In this document: piece after piece, positions 28,965-37,390 of the stretch
How positions within the stretch are numbered: the stretch's first letter is position 1
How the letters are laid out: every line of letters begins with the position of its first letter
Origin: Ochrobactrum sp. BTU1
GTDB lineage: Bacteria > Pseudomonadota > Alphaproteobacteria > Rhizobiales > Rhizobiaceae
Length of the DNA stretch: 64,000 nucleotides
Assembly: GCA_018798825.1 (NCBI GenBank)
Contig: CP076354.1
Coordinates: 2,288,001 to 2,352,000 of the forward strand
Reading direction: 5' to 3'
Notes under the pieces: model-generated
Told to the model about the DNA's origin: nothing
The model's input: only the letters and a program-made list of their open reading frames with translations
Database searches by the model: none
Program-made: the position numbers and the translations under genes

Positions 28965-29906
28965 ATGTCGCTAAAAGTTGCGGTCCAGATGGACCATATC
29001 AGCACGGTCAATATTACAGGTGACACCACTTTTGCTCTGTCGCTTGAAGCGCAGAAGCGCGGCCATGAGCTGTATCATTACACGCCTGATCGTCTTTCCA
29101 TGCGTGATGGCGTTGTTACAGCGCGGCTTGAGAAGCTCGAAGTGCGCGACATCAAGGGCGATCATTTCACGCTCGGTGAGCCGGTTCGCCGCAATATGCT
29201 GGACATGGATGTGGTGCTGCTGCGCCAGGACCCACCATTCGACATGAACTACATCACCAATACGCATCTGCTGGAGCGCATCCATCCAAAGACGCTGGTG
29301 GTCAATGATCCGGCCTGGGTTCGCAACAGTCCGGAAAAGATTTTCGTCACCGAATTTCCTGACCTGATGCCGGAAACGCTTATCACCAAGGATCCACAAG
29401 AGGTTCTGGAATTCCGCCGTGAATTTGGCGATATCATTCTGAAGCCGCTTTACGGTAATGGCGGCGCAGGCGTGTTTCATCTCGCTGATGGTGACCGTAA
29501 CCTGACCTCGCTTCTGGAAATGTTCGGTCAGCTCTTCAAGGAGCCGTTTATTGCGCAGCGTTACCTCAAGGATGTGCGTGCCGGTGACAAGCGCATCATC
29601 CTGATCGATGGTGAACCAGTTGGCGCGATCAATCGCGTGCCTTCGGAAACCGATGCGCGCTCCAACATGCATGTCGGTGGCCGTGCTGAACAAAGCAAGC
29701 TGACACCGCGTGAGCAGGAAATCTGCGCCCGCATCGGACCGTCGCTTAAAGAACGTGGTTTCATTCTCGTCGGTATCGACGTGATCGGTGACTACATGAC
29801 TGAGATCAATGTGACTTCCCCAACGGGTATCCGCGAGATCGAACGCTTTGATGGCACCAATATTGCCGCCCTGTTCTGGGATGCAGTTGAAGCCAAGCGC
29901 AAGTAA
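28965..29906 (+). CDS. gshB: Glutathione synthetase
   Basis: 313 aa ATP-grasp enzyme that joins gamma-glutamylcysteine and glycine. The N-terminal substrate domain ([39 protein letters not shown]) and ATP-grasp core ([13 protein letters not shown] loop near 164-176, [48 protein letters not shown] near 265-288) match the proteobacterial GshB. The [17 protein letters not shown] segment is diagnostic. It is followed by a terminator hairpin at 29934, so it is monocistronic. Glutathione supports redox and formaldehyde handling in this group. Confidence 0.98.
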   Translation: MSLKVAVQMDHISTVNITGDTTFALSLEAQKRGHELYHYTPDRLSMRDGVVTARLEKLEVRDIKGDHFTLGEPVRRNMLDMDVVLLRQDPPFDMNYITNTHLLERIHPKTLVVNDPAWVRNSPEKIFVTEFPDLMPETLITKDPQEVLEFRREFGDIILKPLYGNGGAGVFHLADGDRNLTSLLEMFGQLFKEPFIAQRYLKDVRAGDKRIILIDGEPVGAINRVPSETDARSNMHVGGRAEQSKLTPREQEICARIGPSLKERGFILVGIDVIGDYMTEINVTSPTGIREIERFDGTNIAALFWDAVEAKRK

Positions 29907-29933
29907 CACGCGTCTCTTCGGTGAAAAATTCAT

Positions 29934-29968
29934 AGGGTCGGTCTGAAACAATCAGATCGGCCCTTTCT
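29934..29968 (+). terminator. Terminator of gshB
   Basis: Stem AGGGTCGGTCTGA with TCAGATCGGCCCT (two G-U pairs), loop AACAA, followed by TTTCTCTT. It starts 27 bp after the gshB stop. Confidence 0.8.
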
Positions 29969-30060
29969 CTTGATTGCAACTATCGAAAATGCTTAAATCC
30001 TATGGTTGTATTTAAGCATTTTCTCACGTTTGAGATGTGCTGCGTGTTATGCGGGGGCAT

Positions 30061-31593
30061 ATGGTAGCGCGGGTGGGAACGGTTGCCTTCCAGGGCATAG
30101 AGGCGGTGCCTGTCGATGTGCAGGTGATGGTGGCACCGGGCAAGATGGGTATGTCAACCGTCGGCCTGCCCGACAAGGCGGTAGCTGAAAGTCGGGAGCG
30201 GGTACAGGCAGCGCTCCACGCTTCCGGTCTGTCGATGCCGACAAAGCGGGTGACAGTTAATCTGGCACCCGCCGATCTACCCAAAGAAGGTTCGCATTAC
30301 GATTTGCCAATTGCGGTCGGGCTGATGGCTGCCATTGGTGCTATTCCGGCGGATGCCATCCAATCATACATGGTGCTGGGCGAATTGTCGCTTGATGGCA
30401 CGATCACGGCAGTTGCTGGCGTACTGCCCGCAGCAATCAGTGCGAACCGCGAGGACAAGGGGCTGATTTGCCCACATGCCTGCGGCTCGGAAGCGGCATG
30501 GGCGGGTGCAGATGTTGATATTCTCGCGCCACGCAGCCTGATCGCGCTGGCCAATCATTTCAAGGGAACGCAGGTGCTGACACCGCCCGAACCCTCCATG
30601 CGTGTTTCAAGCGAAATGCAGCCTGATCTGGCGGATATCAAAGGGCAGGAGACTGCTAAGCGTGCGCTGGAGATTGCAGCCGCAGGCAATCACAATTTGC
30701 TGCTGGTCGGCCCGCCGGGATCAGGCAAATCCATGCTGGCGCAGCGACTGCCGTCGATCCTGCCAAAACTCAGCCCACGCGAGCTGCTTGATGTGTCGAT
30801 GATTGCATCTATCGCTGGTGAATTGTCGGGCGGAAAGCTTTCTGACCGCAGACCGTTTCGTGCGTCGCATCATTCCGCATCCATGGCAGCAATGGTGGGC
30901 GGCGGTTTGCGGGCAAGACCGGGCGAGGTGTCTCTCGCACATAATGGCGTACTATTTCTCGATGAGTTTCCTGAATTCTCGCCGCAGGTGCTCGATTCGC
31001 TCCGCCAGCCGCTGGAAACAGGCGAATGCATGATCGCCCGTGTCAATCATCGCACGAGCTATCCGGCGCGGTTTCAGCTGATTGCGGCAATGAACCCATG
31101 CCGATGCGGTATGGCAGGAGAGCCGGGACATACATGCGCGCGTGGACCGCGTTGCCAGAGTGATTATCAGGCACGAATTTCCGGCCCCTTGCTGGATCGC
31201 ATCGACCTGCGCGTTGATATGCCGGCTGTCTCGGCGCTTGATCTCATACAGCCATCGCAGTCTGAACGAAGTGAAAGTGTGGCCAAGCGCGTGGCGCGGG
31301 CGCGTGCGATCCAGAGTGCACGCTATACGGCACTTGGCCTTGATGCATCAATTACCAATGCCAATTGCTCGGCAAATCTGATCGAGGAAGTGGCAAGACC
31401 CGACCCCGCTGGTGTTAAATTGCTGCGTGACGCCAGCGAACAGATGCGCTTTTCCGCGCGCGCATATCATCGTATTCTGAAAGTCGCACGCACGCTGGCT
31501 GACCTTGACGGTGTGGATCAGATCAGCCGTATCCATCTTGCCGGTGCGATTTCCTATCGTATGGGAGCAGAGAGGCTGTCTTCTGTGGCGTGA
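30061..31593 (+). CDS. comM: YifB/ComM-family AAA ATPase (Mg-chelatase-like)
   Basis: 510 aa from the ATG at 30061, which has GGGGGC upstream. The N-terminal Lon-like domain (VARVGTVAFQGIEAVPVDVQVMVAPG... VAESRERVQAAL, about 1-180) precedes the AAA core with Walker A GPPGSGKS at 217-224, the ComM signature ASHHSASMAAMVGGG, Walker B VLFLDEFPEFSPQVLDSLRQPLE, and a C-terminal ARSARAYHRILKVARTLADL. ComM is a branch-migration helicase used in natural transformation, but homologues are common in bacteria without known competence. The gene stands alone; a perfect inverted repeat overlaps its end at 31581-31607. Confidence 0.94.
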   Translation: MVARVGTVAFQGIEAVPVDVQVMVAPGKMGMSTVGLPDKAVAESRERVQAALHASGLSMPTKRVTVNLAPADLPKEGSHYDLPIAVGLMAAIGAIPADAIQSYMVLGELSLDGTITAVAGVLPAAISANREDKGLICPHACGSEAAWAGADVDILAPRSLIALANHFKGTQVLTPPEPSMRVSSEMQPDLADIKGQETAKRALEIAAAGNHNLLLVGPPGSGKSMLAQRLPSILPKLSPRELLDVSMIASIAGELSGGKLSDRRPFRASHHSASMAAMVGGGLRARPGEVSLAHNGVLFLDEFPEFSPQVLDSLRQPLETGECMIARVNHRTSYPARFQLIAAMNPCRCGMAGEPGHTCARGPRCQSDYQARISGPLLDRIDLRVDMPAVSALDLIQPSQSERSESVAKRVARARAIQSARYTALGLDASITNANCSANLIEEVARPDPAGVKLLRDASEQMRFSARAYHRILKVARTLADLDGVDQISRIHLAGAISYRMGAERLSSVA

Positions 31594-31625
31594 AAACCGC
31601 CACAGAAGTCCTGATCCTCATTGGT

Positions 31626-32336
31626 TCAGTTTGCGTGAAGTGTCACGGTGCCATTGTTGAGAAAATAGGCTTTGCTGAACAATGACAGATCAAGTGGATT
31701 GGGAAGGCGTACGTCGCTTAAATCCGGGCAAGTTTTGATCTCGGCATCAAACGAGCGGTCGATCTGCGAAATGCAGAGAATGGTCATGCCTTTGTCGCGT
31801 GCAAAAGCCTCTAACGCTTGGATCTGCGCCATCAGCTCCGGCTTCTCACGCTTCTGATCCAGGAGTTGAAGATAATCGATGACGATGCAGGTGCCATGCG
31901 GTTCGTCTTGCGCCTGACCGATTATGTAATCAGCGCTGATTGCCTCAGATGTGTCGAACACGAACAGATCATTGAAGTCGCGATCATCGACACCAAGCAT
32001 GTCAAATCGCTTGGCAATGTCTTTTCGTGTGTAATCGAGAGAGTAGAACAGACCGCGCTGCCCCTTTCTCATCGCCTCAATGAGGATTTCAAGACTGAGC
32101 AGTGTTTTGCCATGGCCCGGGCGTGCGCCCACCAGAACCAGATTGCCGGGATGCAGGCGCGCATATAGCGCTGCTGCTGAAACCGCGCCTGATTGTTTGT
32201 GTGTCAGCATACTCCAGCTTTTGAAGCCTTCGCGCGCTGCAATGCGATCCAATGCAGCATAAAGCGGTATATTCTCATCCCGCGACATAAGTTTCGCACG
32301 GCGTTTCAAGTGATAGATGGGAGCCGATAATTTCAT
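31626..32336 (-). CDS. Small solitary ATPase: GSRP-like N-terminus plus DnaB-like RecA core
   Basis: 236 aa from the ATG at 32336, with a near-perfect AGGAGGT ribosome-binding site. Residues 8-46 (LKRRAKLMSRDENIPLYAALDRIAAREGFKSWSML) fit the short helical GSRP-type motif seen in various phage and plasmid proteins. Residues 50-236 resemble the DnaB C-terminal RecA domain: Walker A GARPGHGKT at 70-78, Walker B-like IVIDYLQLL at 151-159, CISQIDRS near 184, and arginine-rich helices. There is no DnaB N-terminal primase-contact domain. It is monocistronic. It may be a small helicase-like or DNA-translocating ATPase; that is a guess. Confidence 0.8.
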   Translation of the reverse strand: MKLSAPIYHLKRRAKLMSRDENIPLYAALDRIAAREGFKSWSMLTHKQSGAVSAAALYARLHPGNLVLVGARPGHGKTLLSLEILIEAMRKGQRGLFYSLDYTRKDIAKRFDMLGVDDRDFNDLFVFDTSEAISADYIIGQAQDEPHGTCIVIDYLQLLDQKREKPELMAQIQALEAFARDKGMTILCISQIDRSFDAEIKTCPDLSDVRLPNPLDLSLFSKAYFLNNGTVTLHAN

Positions 32337-32532
32337 CAAAACCTCCTATGCGAGCCATAATAGCAATCCCTCCTTATGCTTTCGCCCGAACAGTTGGTTC
32401 GATGGTTAGATTTCCCGCATGAATAATGCTTTCCCGATTGGAGGGGGGAGGCTTGGAAGCAGCCAGAATCAGAGCTTAATCCAGTTTGATTTTGCAGGAA
32501 ATAGTTCAACGACAGACATGCGTTAAAAAGAA

Positions 32533-32562
32533 AGGGCCGGAGAGTAAAACACTCTCCGGCCC
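32533..32562 (-). terminator. Terminator of the transglutaminase-like gene
   Basis: Perfect 12 bp stem GGGCCGGAGAGT / ACTCTCCGGCCC (32534-32562) with a 5 nt loop. On the minus strand it is followed by TTTCTTTTTAA, a U-rich run, so it ends the minus-strand transcript of the gene above. Confidence 0.92.
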
Positions 32563-32587
32563 TGCGTTTGATACGATGTTCGTCTGC

Positions 32588-33208
32588 TTACTTAACCGAG
32601 CCAACCAGCAGATTGTCCTGAGATTCGATTGTGACCCAGCGACCGGTATTGTTTGCGGCCTGACGCTTCAGATAGGTGTAGTCGGTTTCATCCCAACGAA
32701 GAACTTCGTCAGTCAGATTGTCGAGAACGAAATCGCCACGATCTGTGCGAACGGTCAGAACCGCATGGCCTTCGCCGTCTGGCTTGCGAACAACCGTGAT
32801 CAGTAGGTCAGTCATCGGAATGCCAGCCTTGGCCAGTTCACGCTGCTTGAGCAGAACATAGTCTTCGCAATCGCCAACAGTGGTCGGGTAAGCCCAATAT
32901 TCCTCTACACCGTAGATTTCCATATCGGTCATCGGCTTGATGCGCTCATTAACCGAGAGATTGACGGTCTGAATATTCTGCCAGTTAGCGTTGTTGAGCA
33001 GAAGCGGACGGGTATCGCGGCTCACGATGTTGCATTCAGCAGCTTCACGCTTGCAGAACTCGTAATGACCGATTGGCTGTGAGGTCAGTTTACCTGTCTG
33101 CATATAGGCTCCCGATGCAGCCTGAGCACCAAAGCTCGAGACGAGAGCAGCAATGCCAATGCTGGCAGCAGCGATAAACTTAATGCTCGAGCGAACTACG
33201 CAAAACAT
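32588..33208 (-). CDS. Exported transglutaminase-like cysteine peptidase (BTLCP, DUF920)
   Basis: 206 aa from the ATG at 33208 (AGGG upstream); a GTG nine codons earlier is less likely. A signal peptide or membrane anchor spans residues 8-32 (SIKFIAAASIGIAALVSSFGAQA, cleavage near AQA-AS). The catalytic triad of the bacterial transglutaminase-like cysteine peptidases is Cys114 (VGDCEDYVLLK), His148 (GEGHAVLTV) and Asp163 (FVLDNLTD). The family is common in Rhizobiales and is often linked to biofilm or envelope regulation (LapG-like). Two CtrA-type boxes lie upstream, so cell-cycle control is possible. A clear terminator follows. Confidence 0.9.
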   Translation of the reverse strand: MFCVVRSSIKFIAAASIGIAALVSSFGAQAASGAYMQTGKLTSQPIGHYEFCKREAAECNIVSRDTRPLLLNNANWQNIQTVNLSVNERIKPMTDMEIYGVEEYWAYPTTVGDCEDYVLLKQRELAKAGIPMTDLLITVVRKPDGEGHAVLTVRTDRGDFVLDNLTDEVLRWDETDYTYLKRQAANNTGRWVTIESQDNLLVGSVK

Positions 33209-33245
33209 ACTCAAAGCCCTTTTCACAGCCCGCACTGGGCATTTA

Positions 33246-33328
33246 TTAACGAAAAGTTAAAATATGAAACATGGTCTGAGTCAATTGAGACTGTGGCGTC
33301 TTCGCCCAACATCTTAATTAATGGTTAA
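33246..33328 (-). promoter_or_regulatory. Two CtrA-type boxes upstream of the cysteine-peptidase gene
   Basis: TTAA-N7-TTAA occurs twice: 33246-33260 and 33314-33328, about 38 and 106 bp upstream of the ATG. Both match the alphaproteobacterial CtrA consensus, which also operates in Brucella. Binding is inferred, not shown. Confidence 0.55.
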
Positions 33329-33375
33329 CGCGGGTATGTATCTGAAAACACATCTATAAATTGTATCTATGGGTG

Positions 33376-33403
33376 CAAAAAACCGCCGCTTGGAAGGCGG
33401 CTG
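33376..33403 (-). terminator. Terminator of the RlpA-like gene
   Basis: On the minus strand, GCCGCC and GGCGG arms are followed by TTTTTTG. It lies about 105 bp past the RlpA-like stop, so that transcript has a 3' untranslated tail. Confidence 0.7.
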
Positions 33404-33508
33404 TTAGGAAATTACTCATATAAAATATAGGCTTATGCGAAATCTGCCGCCGAAATGGAACAGCTTTTAAATAGGGGCTGGAGAAGGACAGCCATCCTCA
33501 TGTGATTG

Positions 33509-33865
33509 CTAAAGTGGTGTGAAACAGACGTTTGTGTGTCCTGCACCCACAAAACCAAGGCGCTGAGCCGCTCCCTTGGAAAGATCGAGAACGCGCCCCT
33601 TAATGAACGGACCGCGATCATTGATACGGACGACAAGCGACTTGCCGTTTCTCTGGTTGGTCACTTTTACCTTGGTGCCAAGCGGCAGTGTTTTGTGAGC
33701 CGCGGTCAGACCAGCTGGGTTCATGCGTTCGCCCGATGCCGTGCGGGAGGTGAGTGCATACCAGGAAGCACCGCCACAGCGCGCAGCCTGAGCTTCCATT
33801 GCGGTGATCGAGAAAAGACCTGTGGTCGCAACGGCGAGCATAGCCATACGAATTTTGAAGTTCAT
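33509..33865 (-). CDS. RlpA-like septal-ring/double-psi beta-barrel protein
   Basis: 118 aa. A Sec signal peptide spans residues 1-27 ([27 protein letters not shown], cleavage after AQA), with no lipobox. The mature part is a double-psi beta-barrel: [76 protein letters not shown]. RlpA proteins are lytic transglycosylases acting on denuded glycan at the septum; the catalytic His and Asp positions (His57-like in TAAHKTLP and Asp in INDRGP) are present. There is no SPOR domain, so it differs from E. coli RlpA. The gene stands alone. Confidence 0.92.
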   Translation of the reverse strand: MNFKIRMAMLAVATTGLFSITAMEAQAARCGGASWYALTSRTASGERMNPAGLTAAHKTLPLGTKVKVTNQRNGKSLVVRINDRGPFIKGRVLDLSKGAAQRLGFVGAGHTNVCFTPL

Positions 33866-34422
33866 ACTGATTCCAAGAGTCGTTTCGAAGTGCCTTCACA
33901 GTCTTGACTGAGAAAGGCCGACGGGAACTGGAATCTAAATGTGGCGATGGCGTGATATTATTGAGAGTATTATGAGGTAATTGATTCAGAAGATTGTGCG
34001 GAAAATGATCCTATACTATGCGTTGTTTATTTGATGATTCAAGAAAAACTCAGGAATATTTTGAATTGAATCGCGTTGTTTCTGTAAAATCGCTTACGAT
34101 TCGTTAAGATTCGACCGCCTGCTTCGCAGAGCCATGTTTTCAAGCGCGGGACTCAAGAAAAGCTGCTTTGGCTGAGAGGGGTATTTAGCCGCGACAATAC
34201 AATTTTTATTTGTATTCCTAGTTTTCGATCCATCACCGCAAGATGACAAAATCTGGCCTTTTATGGGCAAAATACAACCAATGGGTGTTGTCTGGCCGGT
34301 AAAGTTTACCGCAACATCTGTAACTTTTGTTGAAATCCGGCGCGATGACACAGTTTTGACCGCTGGCCAGATGCATTCAAAAGCCAAAATCCTGCTATAA
34401 GCGCTCAGCTTCAGAATGGAAT
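33866..34422. other. 557 bp intergenic region, RlpA-like gene / DUF454 gene
   Basis: A long AT-rich gap between divergent genes. It holds a 14 bp word, ATTGAATCGCGTTG, close to one at 43043 before the SleB-type gene. A 97-codon minus-strand open frame at 34094-34387 has no recognisable features and poor codon bias, so I do not call it. I see no RNA gene or repeat family member. Confidence 0.4.
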
Positions 34423-34842
34423 ATGATGCAGGATAATTCGCAAGAGGACGATCAGGACACCGCGCGCCCCGCCGTCTCGGCTGGCAAGCGCGTTGTCTAT
34501 CTATGCCTTGGCTTTCTCATGCTGGCACTTGGCATCATTGGTGCCATTCTGCCGGTGATGCCAACCACCATTTTCATCATCCTTGCGGCATGGTTTTTTG
34601 CGCGTTCGTCACCGAAATTCGAGGCGCGTCTGCTGGCCGATCCGCGTTTTGGCCCGATGATCATCAAATGGCGTGATCGTGGAGCCATTCCACCAAGGGC
34701 AAAACTCTATGCATGTCTTGGTATGACGTTTGGCTACGGCATGTTCTGGTGGGGCGCACAGCCTGGCCCCTTGCTTGCCGTTTCAGTTACGGTTTTTATG
34801 CTTGGTTCTGCGGCTTATGTCCTGTCGCGCCCGAGCGAATAG
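34423..34842 (+). CDS. DUF454 (YbaN-like) inner membrane protein
   Basis: 139 aa. A polar N-terminus is followed by three membrane segments: about 24-45 (VVYLCLGFLMLALGIIGAILPVMPT), 48-60 (IFIILAAWFFARS) and 99-132 (CLGMTFGYGMFWWGAQPGPLLAVSVTVFML). GFLMLALGIIGAILPVMPTTIFIILAAWFFARSSPKFE is the YbaN/DUF454 signature. The family is of unknown function. The gene is followed by an aminotransferase gene 28 bp downstream, so the two are probably co-transcribed; a functional link is not known. Confidence 0.9.
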   Translation: MMQDNSQEDDQDTARPAVSAGKRVVYLCLGFLMLALGIIGAILPVMPTTIFIILAAWFFARSSPKFEARLLADPRFGPMIIKWRDRGAIPPRAKLYACLGMTFGYGMFWWGAQPGPLLAVSVTVFMLGSAAYVLSRPSE

Positions 34843-34869
34843 CGACAATATCAGAAGGGGGAGTTTCTG

Positions 34870-36045
34870 ATGCCTTTGCCCATCATCAATCCGCTTATCG
34901 ATAAGCTCTCTGCGCCACCCATCCCAGCCGTTCAGGCGTGGGCGCGTGAATATGATGGCGCGCATGGACCTCTGATCGATCTGTCGCAAGCCGTACCCGG
35001 CTACCCACCGCATCCTGATATGCTGCGCTTTCTCGGCGAAGCTGCAAGCTCGGTCGCTTACGCGGGCTATGGCCCGATTGAGGGAGAAATTTTTCTGCGG
35101 GAAGCCTATGCCCGGCATGTCGGCAATCTTTATGGCGCGGAGATCAAGGCTGGCAATATTCATATAACGTCGGGCTGCAATCAGGCGTTCATTGCGGCAA
35201 TCATGTGCGTTGCTCAAAGCGGAGATACGGTTCTCGCCACCGATCCATTCTATTTCAATCACCGGTCATCGTTGGAAATGCTGGGAATTCGCTCGGAAAC
35301 GATGCTTTGCCGCGCCGAAAATGGCTTCGTGCCGGATATAGAGGATGTGCGGGCCGCATTGCATAAAGGCGTGCGTGCGCTGGTGTTGGTTTCTCCCAAC
35401 AATCCAACCGGTGCTATTTATCCGCCGCAGCTACTGGCGCAAATCTATGCGGCCTGCCGTGACAATGGAACATGGCTCCTGCTGGATGAAACCTATCGCG
35501 ATTTTCTCAGTGACGCTGATCAGGCGCCCCATGATCTCTTTAAAGAAGTCGATTGGCCGTCGCATTTGATCCAGCTTTATAGCTTCTCGAAATCCTTCTG
35601 CATTCCCGGTCACAGGCTAGGCGCAATCGTAGCGGGTGCTGACATGGTGGCGAATGTTACCAAGGTCATGGACAATCTGCAGATCTGTGCAACTCGCGCG
35701 CCACAGATTGCGGTCAGTCGGGCTATCGAGCCGCTACAGTCCTGGCGTGATGACAATCGCAAGGAGATTGCACGACGGGCAGAGGCTTTACGTGTCTCGA
35801 TGAGCAATGTCGCCGGTTGGCATGTTGAGGCGGTGGGTGCCTATTTCGCTTTTGTGCGGCATCCTTATGATGGTTTGTCTTCTGTCGCGGTTGCCGAGAG
35901 GCTTGCCAAAACGACTGGCATCATTACCTTGCCCGGCAGCTTCTTTGGTGAAAGCCAGGATGCTTTCCTGCGCTTTGCTTTCGCCAATGTCGATGTCGCA
36001 GGCATTGAGGCGACTGCTGCACGATTGTCATGTTTTAAAATGTGA
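34870..36045 (+). CDS. Class I/II PLP-dependent aminotransferase
   Basis: 391 aa. The PLP lysine is Lys241 in YSFSKSFCIPGHRLG, with the conserved Arg and Gly around it, and the substrate-binding pattern SPNNPTGAIYPP near 176-187 and LLDETYRDF near 206-214. The short N-terminal part (PLPIINPLIDKLSAPPIPAVQAWAREYDG) is unlike classic aspartate aminotransferases. The substrate is not determinable. It follows the DUF454 gene by 28 bp and ends 71 bp before the first PhoB half-site of the pst promoter; there is no evidence that it belongs to the Pho regulon. Confidence 0.9.
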   Translation: MPLPIINPLIDKLSAPPIPAVQAWAREYDGAHGPLIDLSQAVPGYPPHPDMLRFLGEAASSVAYAGYGPIEGEIFLREAYARHVGNLYGAEIKAGNIHITSGCNQAFIAAIMCVAQSGDTVLATDPFYFNHRSSLEMLGIRSETMLCRAENGFVPDIEDVRAALHKGVRALVLVSPNNPTGAIYPPQLLAQIYAACRDNGTWLLLDETYRDFLSDADQAPHDLFKEVDWPSHLIQLYSFSKSFCIPGHRLGAIVAGADMVANVTKVMDNLQICATRAPQIAVSRAIEPLQSWRDDNRKEIARRAEALRVSMSNVAGWHVEAVGAYFAFVRHPYDGLSSVAVAERLAKTTGIITLPGSFFGESQDAFLRFAFANVDVAGIEATAARLSCFKM

Positions 36046-36104
36046 AGCAGCAGGCCCGCGTGGAAAACCCCACAAAACCGCGGGCAAAGGCGATTGATAC
36101 AAAG

Positions 36105-36133
36105 CTGTTACACTACTGTCATATGACTGTTAT
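36105..36133 (+). promoter_or_regulatory. Triple PhoB half-site array (pho box) upstream of pstS
   Basis: CTGTTAC-ACTA-CTGTCAT-ATGA-CTGTTAT: three 7 bp half-sites (36105, 36116, 36127) phased 11 bp apart, ending 66 bp before the pstS ATG at 36200. The second and third form a consensus pho box (CTGTCAT-N4-CTGTCAT, with one mismatch); the first extends it. This predicts PhoB activation of pstSCAB-phoU-phoB under phosphate starvation. Confidence 0.8.
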
Positions 36134-36199
36134 ATAGAGCGCGTAGACGGCTGGTGACGCTTTCACGTCATGTGTCTTTTACAACAGGGGCTGGTGCTC

Positions 36200-37246
36200 A
36201 TGAACAAGATGATTTCCTCGACCGCAGCGCTCGCAATTGCTGCAGTATTGTCGGTTTCCGCTGCGAATGCGCGCGATCAGATTCAGGTTTCCGGTTCCTC
36301 GACCGTTCTGCCTTATGCCAAGATCGTTGCTGAAACCTTTGGCGAAACCTATCCTAACTTCAAGACGCCGGTCATTGAATCGGGCGGCTCCGGCGCAGGC
36401 ATCAAAGAATTCTGTAAGGGTGTGGGTGAAAACACCATCGATATCGCCAATGCATCGCGCGCCATGAAGGGCACCGAACTCAAGTCCTGCATCGACGCTG
36501 GCGTCAAGGAAGTTCAGGAAGTTCGTTTCGGTTATGACGGCATCGTCTTCGCAACCGACGCAAACGGCCCAGACTGGAAGCTCGCTCCAGTTGATGTTTA
36601 CAAGGCACTTGCTGCCAAGCTCGTCGTAGATGGCAAGCTCGTAGACAATCCAAATACCAAGTGGAATCAGGTCAATGCAGACCTGCCGGATTGGGACATC
36701 ACCGCTTACATTCCTGGCGAAAAGCACGGCACCCGTGAAGTTTTTGAAGAAAAGCTTCTTGCTGACGGCTGCAAGGAATCGGGCGCTCTCGACGAAATCA
36801 AGAAGACTGGCCTCGACGACAAGGCTTCGGCTGCTGCCTGTATCGCTGTTCGTAAGGACGGCAAGGCAGTCGACATCGATGGCGACTACAGCGAAACGCT
36901 GGCTCGCATCGACTCCAACAAGCAGGGCGTTGGTGTTTTCGGTCTCTACTTCTTCGAAAACAACGCTGACAAGCTGAAGGTTGCAACCGTCAGCGGCGTC
37001 AAGCCATCGGCTGAAACTGTTGCTTCGGGCGAATATCCAGTTTCGCGCCCACTGTTCTTCTACGTGAAGAAGGCTCACCTGGGCGTTATCCCAGGCCTGA
37101 AGGAATATGTTGACTTCTTCCTGTCCGAACAGATGGTTGGCCCAGAAGGCCCGCTTGCTGAATACGGTCTGGTTCCAGCGCCAGATGCAGAGCGTGAAGC
37201 TCAGCGTACTGCCTTCACTGAAGGCAAGGTAATGGAAGCTAAGTAA
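36200..37246 (+). CDS. pstS: Phosphate ABC transporter periplasmic binding protein
   Basis: 348 aa from the ATG at 36200 (AGGGG upstream), giving MNKMISSTAALAIAAVLSVSAANARDQIQVSGSST: a signal peptide cleaved after ANA and then the phosphate-site loop GSSTVLPYA. Other phosphate contacts lie in ESGGSGAGIKEFCKGVGENTIDIANASRAM. It binds periplasmic phosphate for PstCAB. It is about 25 aa longer than E. coli PstS. A strong hairpin just after its stop separates it from pstC and probably raises its level over the other pst genes. Confidence 0.98.
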   Translation: MNKMISSTAALAIAAVLSVSAANARDQIQVSGSSTVLPYAKIVAETFGETYPNFKTPVIESGGSGAGIKEFCKGVGENTIDIANASRAMKGTELKSCIDAGVKEVQEVRFGYDGIVFATDANGPDWKLAPVDVYKALAAKLVVDGKLVDNPNTKWNQVNADLPDWDITAYIPGEKHGTREVFEEKLLADGCKESGALDEIKKTGLDDKASAAACIAVRKDGKAVDIDGDYSETLARIDSNKQGVGVFGLYFFENNADKLKVATVSGVKPSAETVASGEYPVSRPLFFYVKKAHLGVIPGLKEYVDFFLSEQMVGPEGPLAEYGLVPAPDAEREAQRTAFTEGKVMEAK

Positions 37247-37260
37247 GCTTTGATCTGTGG

Positions 37261-37292
37261 AATGTGGGGAGAACCTCTCCCCACATTCTTCT
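37261..37292 (+). terminator. Intercistronic hairpin between pstS and pstC
   Basis: Perfect 12 bp stem AATGTGGGGAGA / TCTCCCCACATT with an ACC loop, followed by CTTCTTCTTTT. It can act as a partial terminator or 3' stabiliser giving extra pstS mRNA, as in E. coli where pstS is made in excess. Confidence 0.8.
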
Positions 37293-37390
37293 TCTTTTGC
37301 GCATGTCGTTTAGGACGAGCGCATTCGCATGGACATTGTTGTGCTGGTTCACAGCATTTGTCTTAGTTTTGGGGCAACCGGGGAAATTGA

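Noticed and set aside
31581..31607. Terminator after the ComM-like gene
   Set aside because: The TTCTGTGGCG inverted repeat is perfect, but there is no U run on either strand, so termination is not claimed.
34094..34387. A 97-codon minus-strand open frame in the RlpA/DUF454 gap
   Set aside because: No motif, atypical composition and no ribosome-binding site; reported only as part of the gap.
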